The notes beneath the pieces are model-generated. The model was given only the letters and a program-made list of their open reading frames with translations. It had not been told where the DNA came from and made no database searches. 64,000 bases of DNA from positions 124,001 through 188,000 of the forward strand of contig JANQSC010000051.1 of the NCBI GenBank assembly GCA_028284235.1, read 5' to 3'. Source of the stretch: Opitutaceae bacterium (lineage in GTDB: Bacteria > Verrucomicrobiota > Verrucomicrobiia > Opitutales > Opitutaceae). The position numbers were made by a program, and so were the translations under genes. Of the stretch, positions 46,009 through 56,261 are shown piece by piece. The first letter of the stretch is position 1; the number at the start of each line of letters is the position of its first letter.

Positions 46009-46848
46009 TTAGTTTGGGCCGGTCCCGAGGGCGCGTTTCGCCTCTTGCAGCCGCTCTCGCCCTTCGAGCAACGCCCGCTGCAGCGTGGCCTCGTCGATTT
46101 CGAAAGCGCCGCTCGACATGTCGAGCGCCCAGGAGTCGCGCCCGTCGTTGCAGCCAATCGTTCCGGCGGCCCAGTTGGCGATTTGGAGGGCGCCCGCCAG
46201 AGTCGCCTGGTCGCCGGCTTTTTCGGGCGCGTACTGGTGGCGAACGGGGAGGACGACCTCTTCCGGGAAGCCCCAATTTTCCAGCATTTGGGCGCCGACT
46301 TGGGCGTGGTCGAATCCGAAAGTGGCGTTTTCGGAGGCGTCGACGGAAATCTGGTCGGATTCCACCCGGCGGAATATTTCCACGTAGGCCTCGCCGCAAG
46401 TTTGGTGGAGGGCGAGTTTGCCGATGTCGTGCAGAAGACCGAGCGTGTAGGGCAGCCCTTCCTGCGAGGATCGATTTTCGGCGATGAGGTCCATGAGGAT
46501 GGCGACGGCAAGACTGTGGGTCCAAAGGCCGCCCTTTTGGATCTCCATGCTGGAAAGTTCCCCGCCGAGCAAGCTGTCACCCGCGACTACGTTGACGATG
46601 CGGTAGACTTCGCGAATCCCGAGGAGCCCGACGGCTTCCGCGAGGTCGGTGATCGGCGTCGGCGGCGAGTATAGGCTGCTGTTGGCCAGCGTGAGGACGC
46701 CGGCGACGATGGCGGGATCGGTCGCTATAAGCGAGACGATCTCGGAGGCGTCCGCGTCCGGGTCGCGCATGACTTGCATGAGCTTGGGCAGGATTTCGGG
46801 CGCGGGCGGAAGGGCCGTGGCGTTTTCGATAACTTCGGTCAGGTTCAT
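46009..46848 (-). CDS. HDOD domain protein
   Basis: 279 aa. HDOD domain over most of the length: LPPAPEILPKLMQVMRDPD, VAGVLTLANSSLYSP, HSLAVAILMDLIAE, GLLHDIGKLAL, then a helical C-terminal part. HDOD proteins are signalling factors often linked to chemosensory or stress pathways; a GLLHDIGK motif remains, yet most HDOD proteins are not active hydrolases. The ATG overlaps the cheD stop by 4 nt. Confidence 0.88.
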   Translation of the reverse strand: MNLTEVIENATALPPAPEILPKLMQVMRDPDADASEIVSLIATDPAIVAGVLTLANSSLYSPPTPITDLAEAVGLLGIREVYRIVNVVAGDSLLGGELSSMEIQKGGLWTHSLAVAILMDLIAENRSSQEGLPYTLGLLHDIGKLALHQTCGEAYVEIFRRVESDQISVDASENATFGFDHAQVGAQMLENWGFPEEVVLPVRHQYAPEKAGDQATLAGALQIANWAAGTIGCNDGRDSWALDMSSGAFEIDEATLQRALLEGRERLQEAKRALGTGPN

Positions 46849-47366
46849 GCGAGACTGAATTTGGAGGTTCCGGCGGCGGTTTTGAGGGCGACCGCTCCGG
46901 TCTCGATGTTGAGGTGCACGGTGCGGTTGTTGACGCCTCCGATGTCGGCTTTGACAACGGGTAGGGCGAGGGCGTTGATGACTTTCTTGACGGCGACGAT
47001 GTTGCGTTCACCAATTTTGAACATGTCCGATCCGCTGATGACGGACGCTCCGCCGGCTACAAAGATGCGGAGACGGCTGCGTTCGGCCTTCAGTCCGAGG
47101 AGGTTTCGGAACATCAGCGGCAGCCCAGTATCGGCGAACATCGCGGGCTGGCGTTCGGCTTTGTCGGGCGAAAGACTGGAGTCAGGCAGCATGATGTGGA
47201 TGAGCCCGCCGGCCTGGGCGACGCGGTCGTAGGCCACGACGGCGATGCAGGAGCCCAACGCGTAGGTGCTGAGGGTAACGCCTGCGTTGTTCGATACGGC
47301 GACTTCCCCGACTCCGACGACGGCGTTTTGCCTGAATAGGCCATGGGCTTGAGGAGCTCCGCTCAT
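46845..47366 (-). CDS. cheD: Chemoreceptor glutamine deamidase CheD
   Basis: 173 aa. The CheD catalytic cysteine is C40 in YALGSCIAVVAYD and the histidine H57 lies in GGLIHIMLP; FVAGGAS and IGERNI are further family motifs. CheD deamidates receptor glutamines and can link to CheC. Its presence implies chemoreceptors elsewhere in the genome, since none is in the window. Overlaps the HDOD gene. Confidence 0.93.
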   Translation of the reverse strand: MSGAPQAHGLFRQNAVVGVGEVAVSNNAGVTLSTYALGSCIAVVAYDRVAQAGGLIHIMLPDSSLSPDKAERQPAMFADTGLPLMFRNLLGLKAERSRLRIFVAGGASVISGSDMFKIGERNIVAVKKVINALALPVVKADIGGVNNRTVHLNIETGAVALKTAAGTSKFSLA

Positions 47367-47460
47367 TCGCTCGGTGGATTGTTCGGGTCGCGTTCGGTCG
47401 ATCGCCCGCTCAGCGGCGCCATCAACTTCGGGAGGCGGCTCCTCGTTTCTTGTATAGAGT

Positions 47461-47982
47461 TCAGACTATTGGTTCGCCTGTCGTTTCGGTGGACACGACT
47501 TTCTCGATGTCGAGGAGCGTTTTTACGCCGTCTTTGACTTTCGCGATTCCCAGGCAGCATTCGTTGCTCAACTGCGTTCCGAAATCGGGAGACGGTTCGA
47601 CGTCCTCGCCGGCGATGTTGAGGACCTCTTCGACGGCGTCCACGACCAGTCCGAGCAGCGAAGGGGCGCCTTCGTGGTTTTTGACGTCGACGACGATGAC
47701 GCATGTGCGTTCGGTCGCTTCTTCGGCGGGGAGATTGAATTTCAATCGAAGGTCGACCACGGGGATTACTTTGCCGCGCAGGTTGATTACGCCTTTAACG
47801 TGGCTGGGCATGTGGGGCACGGGAGTGATCGTCTGCATGCGGATGATCTCACGTATCAGGAGGACTTCGATCCCGTAGGATTCTTCGGCCAGGAGGAATG
47901 TGAGGAATTTGCCGGATGTAAACGAGTTCGAGGCGGCTGCGTCGGACTCTGGAGTCGGGTTGCTCATTGTTTGTGGGCCCAT
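47461..47982 (-). CDS. cheW: CheW-type chemotaxis coupling protein
   Basis: 173 aa. CheW SH3-like fold: FLTFLLAEESYGIEVLLIREII, TPVPHMPSHVKGVINLRGKVIPVVDLR, then LLGLVVDAVEEVL. It would bridge receptors and CheA. A shorter start at the second ATG (47967) is possible. Separated by 94 bp from cheD, transcribed in the same direction. Confidence 0.93.
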   Translation of the reverse strand: MGPQTMSNPTPESDAAASNSFTSGKFLTFLLAEESYGIEVLLIREIIRMQTITPVPHMPSHVKGVINLRGKVIPVVDLRLKFNLPAEEATERTCVIVVDVKNHEGAPSLLGLVVDAVEEVLNIAGEDVEPSPDFGTQLSNECCLGIAKVKDGVKTLLDIEKVVSTETTGEPIV

Positions 47983-48093
47983 GGTTTGCGTGAAAATGTA
48001 AAACGTCGGATTCTACATTTTTATCGACCTAGGCGGCCGCCACTTTAACCGCGCGCAGTCCCGTTTACGACGGATTGCCTAGTCGAACCGCGC

Positions 48094-49362
48094 CTAGCGG
48101 AAGACCATGAGGCGTTGTGTGAGTGGATTCGCAAAATCGTGCTCTTTGATTTTCTTGATAATTCCGCGGGTGAGACGTCGTTCTTCCGGTATGAGAAGCA
48201 GGCCGGACGGACTGTAGATTCCTTTGGCTAGCACCATTCCAGGCTCCAGTTCCGCTAGCGTGAGCTCGCGTACTTTTTTCGGGAGATTGGTGAGATTGGA
48301 GCGCTTCATGAACAGGCGCACGGCCTCCGGGTGAAAGGACTTGCCTGATTCTCGTATGATGTACTCGAGGGCCTGGTCTTTGGGGAGAGCGCACTCGACG
48401 AAGCCCACGGCGACTGCGAGGTGTCGGGCGGGCACGGGAATCGTTTCTCGGCTGAATCCGTCGGGGAATCCGTGACCATCGAAGCGCTCGCGATGGGAAC
48501 GGATGGCGTGGCCCACTTCCTCGAGCGTACCGACGAAGCCGGCCAATGTCTGTCCGTAGACCGGGTAGTGGTGGAGTAGCGTGGTCTCTTGCTCGTTCAA
48601 GCTTTGCGGATCGTTGAGGCTCTTGGCGAGTAGATCGCGCGGGAGCCCGATGCGGCCGAGATTGTAGAGCCAGGAGCTGACGCGAAGCACGTCCTGCTCT
48701 TTTGGGGTCAGCAGATCGGATTGGGCGATCTCTTTGCAGATCGCGGCGACGGCCTTGGTTTGGTCGCCAAGCAGCGGGTGGAAGGCTTCGATGAGTCGGA
48801 AACAAATCTGTAGGGAGTGCTCGAAGTTGGCTTCCAGGGACTGATTGGTCTCGCCGAGCGCGCTCGTCTTTTCCTCCAGCTCGTGGATCTTTTCCTCGAG
48901 CTGGGCGTTGGAGGAGACGAGTTTCTCGTTGAGCTCGAGAGTGTCGGCGCTGAGGCGCTCGTTCGCCTCGACCAGGGCGAATCGCCGCACGGCGTTGTCG
49001 ACGGTGGCCAGGACTTCTTCGCGTATCCAAGGCTTGGCGAGAAAGCGGAATATCTCGCCGCGATTCACTGCCTCGATCACGGTGTTTAGGGTGAGTACCC
49101 CTGTGATGAGGATACGGGAGGCGTTGGGCTGGATCGTCTTGCACTTGTCGAGAAACTCGAGGCCGGTCATCTCGGGCATGCGCTGATCAGAGATGATCGT
49201 GGCGAATCGGGTCGACTCCATGGCCTCGAGGGCGTCGCTGGCTTTGGAGAAGGCGTGCACTTGGTACTGTTCGCGCTCGAGGGTCTCCTTCATGGCGTGG
49301 AGCACGACTGGGTCGTCGTCGAGAACGAGTAGGTCGCGCGATTTTAGTTCGGAGACTCGCAT
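48094..49362 (-). CDS. Response regulator with degenerate HD-GYP domain
   Basis: 422 aa. Receiver at 1-125 with phospho-aspartate D59 (TIISDQRMPEMTGLE), a coiled coil at about 130-180, and an HD-GYP region at about 185-370. In the latter the HD pair is replaced by Y233-N234 (SWLYNLGRIGLP), and HHExxDGxGYP reads HRERFDGHGFP at 290-300. Key metal ligands are therefore missing, so cyclic-di-GMP hydrolysis is unlikely and a binding or scaffold role is more probable. ATG 49362 is used; the frame is open upstream into the kinase gene. In the cheW-cheR group. Confidence 0.85.
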   Translation of the reverse strand: MRVSELKSRDLLVLDDDPVVLHAMKETLEREQYQVHAFSKASDALEAMESTRFATIISDQRMPEMTGLEFLDKCKTIQPNASRILITGVLTLNTVIEAVNRGEIFRFLAKPWIREEVLATVDNAVRRFALVEANERLSADTLELNEKLVSSNAQLEEKIHELEEKTSALGETNQSLEANFEHSLQICFRLIEAFHPLLGDQTKAVAAICKEIAQSDLLTPKEQDVLRVSSWLYNLGRIGLPRDLLAKSLNDPQSLNEQETTLLHHYPVYGQTLAGFVGTLEEVGHAIRSHRERFDGHGFPDGFSRETIPVPARHLAVAVGFVECALPKDQALEYIIRESGKSFHPEAVRLFMKRSNLTNLPKKVRELTLAELEPGMVLAKGIYSPSGLLLIPEERRLTRGIIKKIKEHDFANPLTQRLMVFR

Positions 49363-49385
49363 GGTGTTTGAGTTGCGGCTCTGGA

Positions 49386-51032
49386 CTAGCCGAAGAACTT
49401 GTCGAGCGTTTTGAGTAGTCCGGCGGGCTTGGACGAACCGGATACGAGCAGGCCGCACTTCGCTCGGATATACTCGGAGACCGCGTCGACGCTTTCGCCG
49501 AGGGCGACCACAGCGAGTTTCGGCGGAGGTTCCGCGGCGGCGATTTCGATGACGAGGTCGTCGACGTTTTCGTCAAGGGCGCTTTTGAAGACAAGCACTC
49601 CGTCGAGCGATTTACCGAGTTCCCGCATGTCGAGTTTCAGTTGGTCCCCGTCGAGGTGTATTCGAAATTTCCAGTTGGCGGCGCGCAGGGAGTTGATGAG
49701 CGGGTGCCGTGTAATGTCTTCCCAGGTGTAGATGAGAAGGGTCGGCGTTTTGGCGGGCTGAGTGGCGACGGGCGCGGCTTCGGCGTAGTCCGCGTTGGCG
49801 ACGGGAATCGTTTCGGTCAGATTTGCCAATGGGAGGGTGAAGGCCACCCGGGTGCCGTCCTCGGGATTGGACTCGATGTCGAGCTCGCCGCCGAGTTCGC
49901 GAGTGAATTGGTCCACGATAAACAATCCCATGCCGTCGTGGGCTTGTTTGTTTTTGGTCGTGAAGAAGGGTTGGCTGACTAGCGGCAGATTCGCCGGTTC
50001 GATGCCGTGGCCGTCGTCGTGAAACTCGATGCGGGCGTAGGGGCGCGACTCGTTCGACTCGTCCGGTTCAATCAGCTCGCAGCGTATCCGGATTTTGGGT
50101 TTGTCGCGGGCGGCGTCGCTGGCGTTGCCGGCGAGATGGATGAGGGCTTGGCGAAAGCGGTTGGCGTCGAGGCGAACAGGAAGCGACGCGTCGGTGAGCT
50201 CCAGTTGCAGGTCGACGGTTTTGGGGAGCATGGCGAGGAGGTAGTCTCGTTGCTCTTCGATGAGTTTCCCGACGTCGAAGTAGCTGACTTCGCCTTCGCT
50301 CATGGCGTTCAAGGCCCGAATCTTCTGGGTGATCTTCTGGGCTCGGACGGCGCTGTCGCGGATATGCGTCATCGCCTCGGTCATGGTTTCCGCGTCGGAC
50401 CCGGGCAGGGCGTAGAGTTCGCTCAGCGAGTAGATGCCGGCGATCATATTGTTGAAGTCGTGCAGAAAGCGCCGGCTCGCGATCGACGACACTTCTTTCC
50501 ACGATCGCTTGACGAGGGTGTCCATGGTTTGGCTGGCGAAGGAGTCGTCGACGACGCGGCCGAGGTATCCGACAGCGCGTCCGCCCGCGTCGCGGAGCGC
50601 GGCAAGGTAGTCGACGACGGGGAGGGTGTCAGTTTCCGCTCCGTTTTCCAAGTGGTACGCGACGGTCGCCCCGGCGGCTCCGTTTTCGAGAGAAGCGATG
50701 GCGTCGCGATAAGCGTCGCGGTCCGATTCGCGAATGGCGTGTATCCAGATTTCCTTTTTCTTCGCGTTGTCGTAGAGACTCACGGGCAGAAATTCCCGTC
50801 CCTTGTCGGAGAGGTAGTGTATCCGAAAATCGCTTGCGCCGACAATGTAGGTGGCCCCGGGACCGTTTTCGATGAGTTGTCCGATGTCGGCGTCGGGCGC
50901 TCCCGTTTTTCGGAGATCGGCGATCGCCTCGTCGAGGGAGGCGAATTCAACGGGCTCGTCTGAAGTAGGCGTTTTCAATAGGTGTTTCAATAGGCGTTCG
51001 CGGAGCGGACGCGAGTCGAATTTTCCTGTCAC
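49386..51032 (-). CDS. Sensor histidine kinase with degenerate receiver-like C terminus
   Basis: About 548 aa from GTG 51032; the frame is open to 51200 but that would overlap cheR by 80 bp. PAS-like region at about 45-165 (ATYIVGASDFRIHYLS), HisKA-like helix with H191 (RRFLHDFNNMIAG), ATPase domain with the N-box HLAGNASDAARD, FHDDGHGIEP and GMGLFIVDQF. Residues about 430-548 have receiver-like length and strand order but no phosphorylatable acidic cluster or DLxMP motif. Placed between cheR and the HD-GYP regulator, it probably phosphorylates that regulator. Confidence 0.78.
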   Translation of the reverse strand: MTGKFDSRPLRERLLKHLLKTPTSDEPVEFASLDEAIADLRKTGAPDADIGQLIENGPGATYIVGASDFRIHYLSDKGREFLPVSLYDNAKKKEIWIHAIRESDRDAYRDAIASLENGAAGATVAYHLENGAETDTLPVVDYLAALRDAGGRAVGYLGRVVDDSFASQTMDTLVKRSWKEVSSIASRRFLHDFNNMIAGIYSLSELYALPGSDAETMTEAMTHIRDSAVRAQKITQKIRALNAMSEGEVSYFDVGKLIEEQRDYLLAMLPKTVDLQLELTDASLPVRLDANRFRQALIHLAGNASDAARDKPKIRIRCELIEPDESNESRPYARIEFHDDGHGIEPANLPLVSQPFFTTKNKQAHDGMGLFIVDQFTRELGGELDIESNPEDGTRVAFTLPLANLTETIPVANADYAEAAPVATQPAKTPTLLIYTWEDITRHPLINSLRAANWKFRIHLDGDQLKLDMRELGKSLDGVLVFKSALDENVDDLVIEIAAAEPPPKLAVVALGESVDAVSEYIRAKCGLLVSGSSKPAGLLKTLDKFFG

Positions 51033-51120
51033 TCTAGCGCGTTTGGAGACGGATGCAACGCTGGATCGAAAAGAGCGCCGGGGCGGCCCGACAGCGGGCC
51101 TGTCGGTGGCGTTCGCGGGG

Positions 51121-52026
51121 TCAGCCCGGCAGTTGATAGATTGCCGGTTGGATCGTCTTGTAGGGGTGCGAGACGCCGGCGAGGCTTTCCGCGTGGCCAA
51201 TGAACAGATAGCCTCCGGGCGCCAGGTGTTCGGCGAGTCGGGCGACGAGCTCTTCCTGCGTCTGGCGATCGAAGTAGATCATGACGTTTCGGCAGAAGAT
51301 CACTTGGAATTTGGCCCGCCAGGGATAGGGGTTTTGGAAGAGGTTCAGTCGCTGGAAGCTGAGTCGCTCGCGAAGTTCGGGCCGAATCCGGAAGCTGCCG
51401 GCATGTTCGCCTTTCCCTTTTTGGAAATACCGGATTCGCTGGCTCGCGTCGACGTGTTTGAGATGGACTTCCGAGTAAACCGCTTTGGAGGCGAAGTGGA
51501 GCACGCGGTTGGAGATGTCGGTACACTGAATATTCCAGTCGACACCGGTTCGCCGCTGGAATCGTTCGGCGAGAGAGATCGCGATCGAGTAGGGCTCCTC
51601 TCCTGTCGAACAGGCGCAGCTCCAGACGTTGAAGGAGCGTGGGTCTCCCATCTTGCCGGCGTCGAATTGCGGCAGGAGGGTGTCGTTTAGGAATTTGAAG
51701 TGGTTGAACTCGCGAAAGAAGAAGGTGTGGTTGGTGGAAATGGCGTCGATCAGATGGTAGATTTCGCCGTCTTCAGAGTTGGACTGGAGCCGTTGGCAAT
51801 ACTCCTTGAAGGAGCGGATGCCGAGCGCGCGCAAGCGCTTGCCCAGCCGGGCGGCGACGAGCTCGCGCTTGTTGGCTCCGAGGTTGATCCGGGTTTCGGC
51901 GTAGATCAGGTCGCGAATAAACGCGTAGTCAGCGTTGGTCACTTTGACGCGGTTGATCAAAGCGGAGGGGCGTGAATGCGGCGTGGAAACGGCGGCGCGT
52001 TCGTGGTTGGTTGATTGGATGTTCAT
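51121..52026 (-). CDS. cheR: Chemotaxis protein methyltransferase CheR
   Basis: 301-aa SAM-dependent glutamate methyltransferase of chemoreceptors. N-terminal helical domain includes RINLGANKRELVAARL and STNHTFFFREFNHF; the Rossmann domain has WSCACSTGEEPYSIAI (SAM binding), TDISNRVLHFA and VIFCRNVMIYFD. Lacks a TPR tail. No cheB is seen next to it. First gene of the chemosensory block and divergent from metH. Confidence 0.94.
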   Translation of the reverse strand: MNIQSTNHERAAVSTPHSRPSALINRVKVTNADYAFIRDLIYAETRINLGANKRELVAARLGKRLRALGIRSFKEYCQRLQSNSEDGEIYHLIDAISTNHTFFFREFNHFKFLNDTLLPQFDAGKMGDPRSFNVWSCACSTGEEPYSIAISLAERFQRRTGVDWNIQCTDISNRVLHFASKAVYSEVHLKHVDASQRIRYFQKGKGEHAGSFRIRPELRERLSFQRLNLFQNPYPWRAKFQVIFCRNVMIYFDRQTQEELVARLAEHLAPGGYLFIGHAESLAGVSHPYKTIQPAIYQLPG

Positions 52027-52220
52027 TCAGGCGGTCCCGCGCAGGGTCCGCGCGTTCGCTCTTTAAATCGAGCGCCGGGGAGTAAACTTGAGAGGGCGCG
52101 GCCGGGCGGCGCGTCATAGGAGGGTTTAAAGTTTGATGCAAAAATGTCTGGGTTTAGGGATTTTAGTGGCAATTGTCGGCTTGGCCGCTTGATTGTCGGC
52201 TTTTTCCACGATCGACCTCT

Positions 52221-55200
52221 ATGGCCATTCTCAACAGCTCAGCGCTTCCCGACTCGAAAGCCGGAGTCCGCCTTCGTTCGCTTCTGTCGGAACGGATCTT
52301 GTTCCTCGACGGGGCGATGGGAACGATGATTCAACGCTACAAGCTCGAGGAAGCGGACTTTCGCAAAGGGCGTTTCGAGGACCATTCGATCGATTTGAAA
52401 GGGAACAACGAGCTGCTGGTGTACACCCGGCCGGACGTGATTCTCGAGATTCACAAGGCGTTTCTCGCGGGCGGCGCCGATATCATCGAAACGAATACGT
52501 TCAGTTCGACGCGGATCGCTCAAGCGGACTACGCGCTCGAGGAAATCGTCTACGAGCAGAATGTGAAGGCGGCCCAGCTCGCTCGCGAGGCGGTGGACGA
52601 ATTCATGTGCGAGAACCCGGACCGCGAGTGTTTCGTGGCGGGCGCGTTGGGGCCGACGAATCGGACGGCCTCGCTGTCGCCGGACGTCAACCGGCCGGAG
52701 TACCGGGCCGTCACTTTCGACGAGTTGAAGGAGGCTTACGGCGAGCAGATCCGCGCTTTGGTCGACGGAGGTGTCGACTTGCTGCTGCCGGAGACGACTT
52801 TCGACACGCTCAATCTCAAAGCCTGCATTTTCGCGCTCGAGGAGTTTTTCGAGGAACGCGGCGAGCGGATTCCGGTGATGCTGAGCGTGACGATTACCGA
52901 CGCCTCGGGCCGTACCTTGTCGGGGCAGACGATCGAGGCGTTTTGGAATTCGGTTGCCCACGCCAAGCCGTTGAGCGTGGGGATCAACTGCGCTCTGGGC
53001 GCCAGCGAGATGCGGCCCTATATCGAGTCGCTTTCCCGCTCGGCGGACTGTTTCGTTTCCTGCTATCCCAACGCGGGGCTGCCCAATCCTCTGAGCGAGA
53101 CGGGCTACGACGAATTGCCTGACCAGACGGCGGGTTTTCTGGAGGATTTCGCCTCGAACGGATTCGTGAACATCATCGGCGGCTGTTGCGGCACGACGCC
53201 GGATCACATCGCGGCCATCGTTAATATGGCCAAGGACTACCCGCCGCGGAAAATTCCCGAAGTCGAGCCGGCCCTTCGCGTCAGCGGCCTCGAGCCCTAC
53301 GAGGTGAAAGGCGACGACGCCCCGTTCGTCATGGTGGGGGAGCGAGCGAACATTATGGGCTCGCCGAAATTCAAGCGGCTGATCAAGGAAGACAAATTCG
53401 AGGACGCCCTGGCCATCGCCCGCCAGCAGGTGGAGAACGGCGCCAACGTCATCGACGTCAATTTCGACGAGGGCCTGCTCGACAGCGAGGCGTGCATGAC
53501 GCGCTTCCTCAACTTGATCGCCTCCGAGCCGGAGATTTCGAAAGCGCCGCTGATGGTCGATTCCTCGAAGTGGAGCGTCATCGAAGCCGGGCTCAAATGC
53601 GCCCAGGGGAAGTGCATCGTCAATTCCATCAGCCTGAAAGAAGGCGAAGAGAAATTTCTGGAGCAAGCGTCATTGGTTCGCAAATACGGCGCGGCTGTGA
53701 TTGTGATGGCGTTCGACGAAGAAGGCCAAGCGGCGACGAAGGACGACAAGATCCGCATTTGCGTGCGAGCGTACGATTTGCTTCGCGAGAAGCTGGACTT
53801 CCCGCCGGAAGACATCATATTCGATCCGAATATTCTCACTGTAGCGACTGGTATTGAAGAACACAATACGTACGCGGTCGATTTCATCGAGGCGACGCGC
53901 GAGATCAAGAAACGCTGTCCGCACGCTCGCGTGAGCGGCGGAGTGAGCAATATTTCGTTCTCTTTTCGCGGCAACAATGTCGTTCGCGAGGCGATGCACT
54001 CCGCGTTTCTGTACCACGCCATTCGAGCCGGGCTCGACATGGGGATCGTGAACGCGGGTCTGCTCGCGGTTTACGAGGACATCGAGCCGACGCTCAAAGG
54101 CCTCGTGGAAGACGTTTTGTTGAATCGGACGCCTGACGCTACGGAAAAGCTTGTCGATTTCGCGGAGACGGTGAAAGGAACCGGCAAGGCCAGGGAAGAG
54201 AAGGCGGAGCTTTGGCGCGAAGGCACGATCGACGAACGAATCTCCCACGCGCTCGTAAAGGGAATCGTCACTTACATCGAGGAAGACACGGAAGAGGCCC
54301 GGCAGGCGCTGAACCGACCCTTGGACGTCATCGAAGGCCCTTTGATGGGCGGGATGAAAGTCGTGGGCGAGCTGTTTGGAGCGGGGAAGATGTTTCTGCC
54401 CCAAGTGGTGAAATCCGCCCGGGTCATGAAGCGGGCCGTCGCTTACCTGACTCCGTTTATGGAGCAGGAGAAAGCGGAGGCGGACGGCGATGTCGGCTCG
54501 GCTGCTAAGATCGTTTTGGCTACGGTGAAAGGCGACGTGCACGATATTGGCAAGAACATCGTCGGCGTTGTGCTCGCGTGTAATAACTACGAAGTGGTCG
54601 ACCTCGGGGTCATGGTTCAGTGCGACAAGATCCTGGAAGTGGCCCGTAATGAAAAAGCGGATATAGTCGGATTGAGCGGACTGATCACGCCGTCGTTGGA
54701 CGAGATGATCTACGTCGCCTCGGAGATGCAGCGCGAGGGATTCGAGTTGCCGCTACTGATTGGCGGGGCCACGACGAGCAAGGCCCACACGGCCATCAAA
54801 ATCGCTCCGGCCTACGAGGGGCCGGTCGCTCAGGTGGCGGACGCGTCGCTGGTCGTGGGCGTTTGCAGCGAACTGCTCAGCCCGGACCGAAAGGAGGCGT
54901 TTGCGGAGGAACTGAAAGCGAAACAGGAACGATTGCGCGAGCGTCATGCCAGCGGGCAGTCGGGCGAGCGCAAGTTGATTCCATTCGCGGAGACGCGCGA
55001 AAGTGGATACAAGGTCGACTGGAGCGCGGACGCGATCGCTACTCCGAATTCGCTGGAACCTCAGGTATTCGACAACGTCGACTTGGAGGCGGTTTTGGAG
55101 TACTTCGACTGGTCGCCGTTCTTTTGGACCTGGGGATTGAAGGGAGTGTATCCGGCGATTCTCGATCACGCGAAGTACGGCGAGCAAGCGAGCGAGCTTT

Positions 55201-55946
55201 ACCGCGACGCCCAGTCGATGCTGGAGGACGTGGTGTCCGGCAAGCGTTTCCGTTTGCGGGGAGTCTACCGTTTTTGGGCGGCCCAGTCGGACGGGGACGA
55301 TGTGACGCTTTACGCGGACGCGACGAAGGAGCGCTCGGTCGCCCGATTCCACTTTCTCCGTCAGCAAAAGGAAAAAGGGTCGGACACGACCCAGTACAGC
55401 TTGGCGGACTTCATTGCTCCGGAGTCGACCGGAATGATCGACTACTTGGGCGGATTCGCCGTGACTGCCGGATACGAGGTCGAGGAATACGCGGACGCAT
55501 TCAAGAACAGCGGCGACGACTACCGGGCGATTATGGCCCAGGCGTTGGGCGACCGATTCGCGGAGGCCCTGGCGGAGTACCTGCACAAGCGGGCCCGGGA
55601 CAGCTGGGGATTTGGCGGCTCGGAAGGACTTTCAATTGAAGAGATGATTCGCGAAAAATACCGTGGCATCCGACCGGCGGCGGGCTACCCGGCGTGTCCG
55701 GACCATACGGAGAAGGCTATGCTCTGGGAGCTTCTGGACGCGGAGGCGGCAACCGGGATTTCGCTGACTGAGAGTTTCGCCATGAACCCGCCGAGTTCGG
55801 TGAGCGGACTGTATTTCGGAAACGCGGACGCCCGCTACTTCAACGTCGGTAAAATCGGCAAAGACCAAATCGAGTCCTACGCTGAACGGAAGGGAATCTC
55901 CGTAGAAGAGGCCGAGAAGTGGCTCCAGCCGAACTTGGACTACTGA
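52221..55946 (+). CDS. metH: Cobalamin-dependent methionine synthase
   Basis: 1241 aa, matching the family (about 1227). The order is: homocysteine-binding barrel ([14 protein letters not shown], zinc site [13 protein letters not shown]), pterin-binding barrel ([29 protein letters not shown]), B12-binding cap and Rossmann domain with the DxHxxG loop GDVHDIGKN, and the SAM-dependent activation domain ([18 protein letters not shown]). ATG 52221 is chosen; an upstream ATG at 52173 lacks support. The upstream 194 bp show no obvious cobalamin riboswitch. It links to the folate genes downstream by supply of methyl-folate. Confidence 0.98.
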   Translation: MAILNSSALPDSKAGVRLRSLLSERILFLDGAMGTMIQRYKLEEADFRKGRFEDHSIDLKGNNELLVYTRPDVILEIHKAFLAGGADIIETNTFSSTRIAQADYALEEIVYEQNVKAAQLAREAVDEFMCENPDRECFVAGALGPTNRTASLSPDVNRPEYRAVTFDELKEAYGEQIRALVDGGVDLLLPETTFDTLNLKACIFALEEFFEERGERIPVMLSVTITDASGRTLSGQTIEAFWNSVAHAKPLSVGINCALGASEMRPYIESLSRSADCFVSCYPNAGLPNPLSETGYDELPDQTAGFLEDFASNGFVNIIGGCCGTTPDHIAAIVNMAKDYPPRKIPEVEPALRVSGLEPYEVKGDDAPFVMVGERANIMGSPKFKRLIKEDKFEDALAIARQQVENGANVIDVNFDEGLLDSEACMTRFLNLIASEPEISKAPLMVDSSKWSVIEAGLKCAQGKCIVNSISLKEGEEKFLEQASLVRKYGAAVIVMAFDEEGQAATKDDKIRICVRAYDLLREKLDFPPEDIIFDPNILTVATGIEEHNTYAVDFIEATREIKKRCPHARVSGGVSNISFSFRGNNVVREAMHSAFLYHAIRAGLDMGIVNAGLLAVYEDIEPTLKGLVEDVLLNRTPDATEKLVDFAETVKGTGKAREEKAELWREGTIDERISHALVKGIVTYIEEDTEEARQALNRPLDVIEGPLMGGMKVVGELFGAGKMFLPQVVKSARVMKRAVAYLTPFMEQEKAEADGDVGSAAKIVLATVKGDVHDIGKNIVGVVLACNNYEVVDLGVMVQCDKILEVARNEKADIVGLSGLITPSLDEMIYVASEMQREGFELPLLIGGATTSKAHTAIKIAPAYEGPVAQVADASLVVGVCSELLSPDRKEAFAEELKAKQERLRERHASGQSGERKLIPFAETRESGYKVDWSADAIATPNSLEPQVFDNVDLEAVLEYFDWSPFFWTWGLKGVYPAILDHAKYGEQASELYRDAQSMLEDVVSGKRFRLRGVYRFWAAQSDGDDVTLYADATKERSVARFHFLRQQKEKGSDTTQYSLADFIAPESTGMIDYLGGFAVTAGYEVEEYADAFKNSGDDYRAIMAQALGDRFAEALAEYLHKRARDSWGFGGSEGLSIEEMIREKYRGIRPAAGYPACPDHTEKAMLWELLDAEAATGISLTESFAMNPPSSVSGLYFGNADARYFNVGKIGKDQIESYAERKGISVEEAEKWLQPNLDY

Positions 55947-56175
55947 ACAATTCGGATCGCTCTGTCGGCGTCGAGATTCGTTAGCGGTCGAAATCGACCT
56001 CGCGGATGTCGAGATTGAGCGCTGAAAGCGGTCAATTTTGCCCAGATTCGCCCGGGTAGCGCCAATAATGCGCCAAATGGCGCGAGCGGAGACGATTGGC
56101 GCATCCAATGCTTCTATGAAGCCAGTCTGAATGTACGCAGTTCATTAGGGGAATTGCGACTTTTTGCAGGAGCAG
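55947..56175. other. Intergenic region with nested inverted repeats
   Basis: Contains GCGCCAAT (56059-56066) paired with ATTGGCGC (56095-56102), and inside it GCGCCAAATGGCGC (56070-56083), a possible metH 3' structure. No T-run follows. Nothing else is seen. Confidence 0.45.
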
Positions 56176-56215
56176 AAAAACAAGAGGCCGGCGTTAAGGG
56201 GTTTTCGCCGGCCTC
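56176..56215 (-). terminator. Intrinsic terminator of the LysR gene
   Basis: On the minus strand: stem GAGGCCGGCG, loop AAAACCCCTTAA, stem CGCCGGCCTC, followed by TTGTTTTT. Good 10-bp GC-rich stem with a U-rich tail, 47 nt after the LysR stop. Confidence 0.8.
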
Positions 56216-56261
56216 GCCTGTTCGCGTTCGCCATTTGGCGAGGTCGATTTTGGCTGAAGCG

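Noticed and set aside
48065..49144. 359-aa arginine/proline-rich minus-strand ORF
   Set aside because: Shadow of the HD-GYP regulator in another frame.
52027..52220. Cobalamin riboswitch before metH
   Set aside because: No B12-box-like sequence or the expected multi-helix architecture was recognised in the 194 bp.
52239..53666. 475-aa minus-strand ORF over metH
   Set aside because: Antisense of a fully conserved metH; no family motifs.
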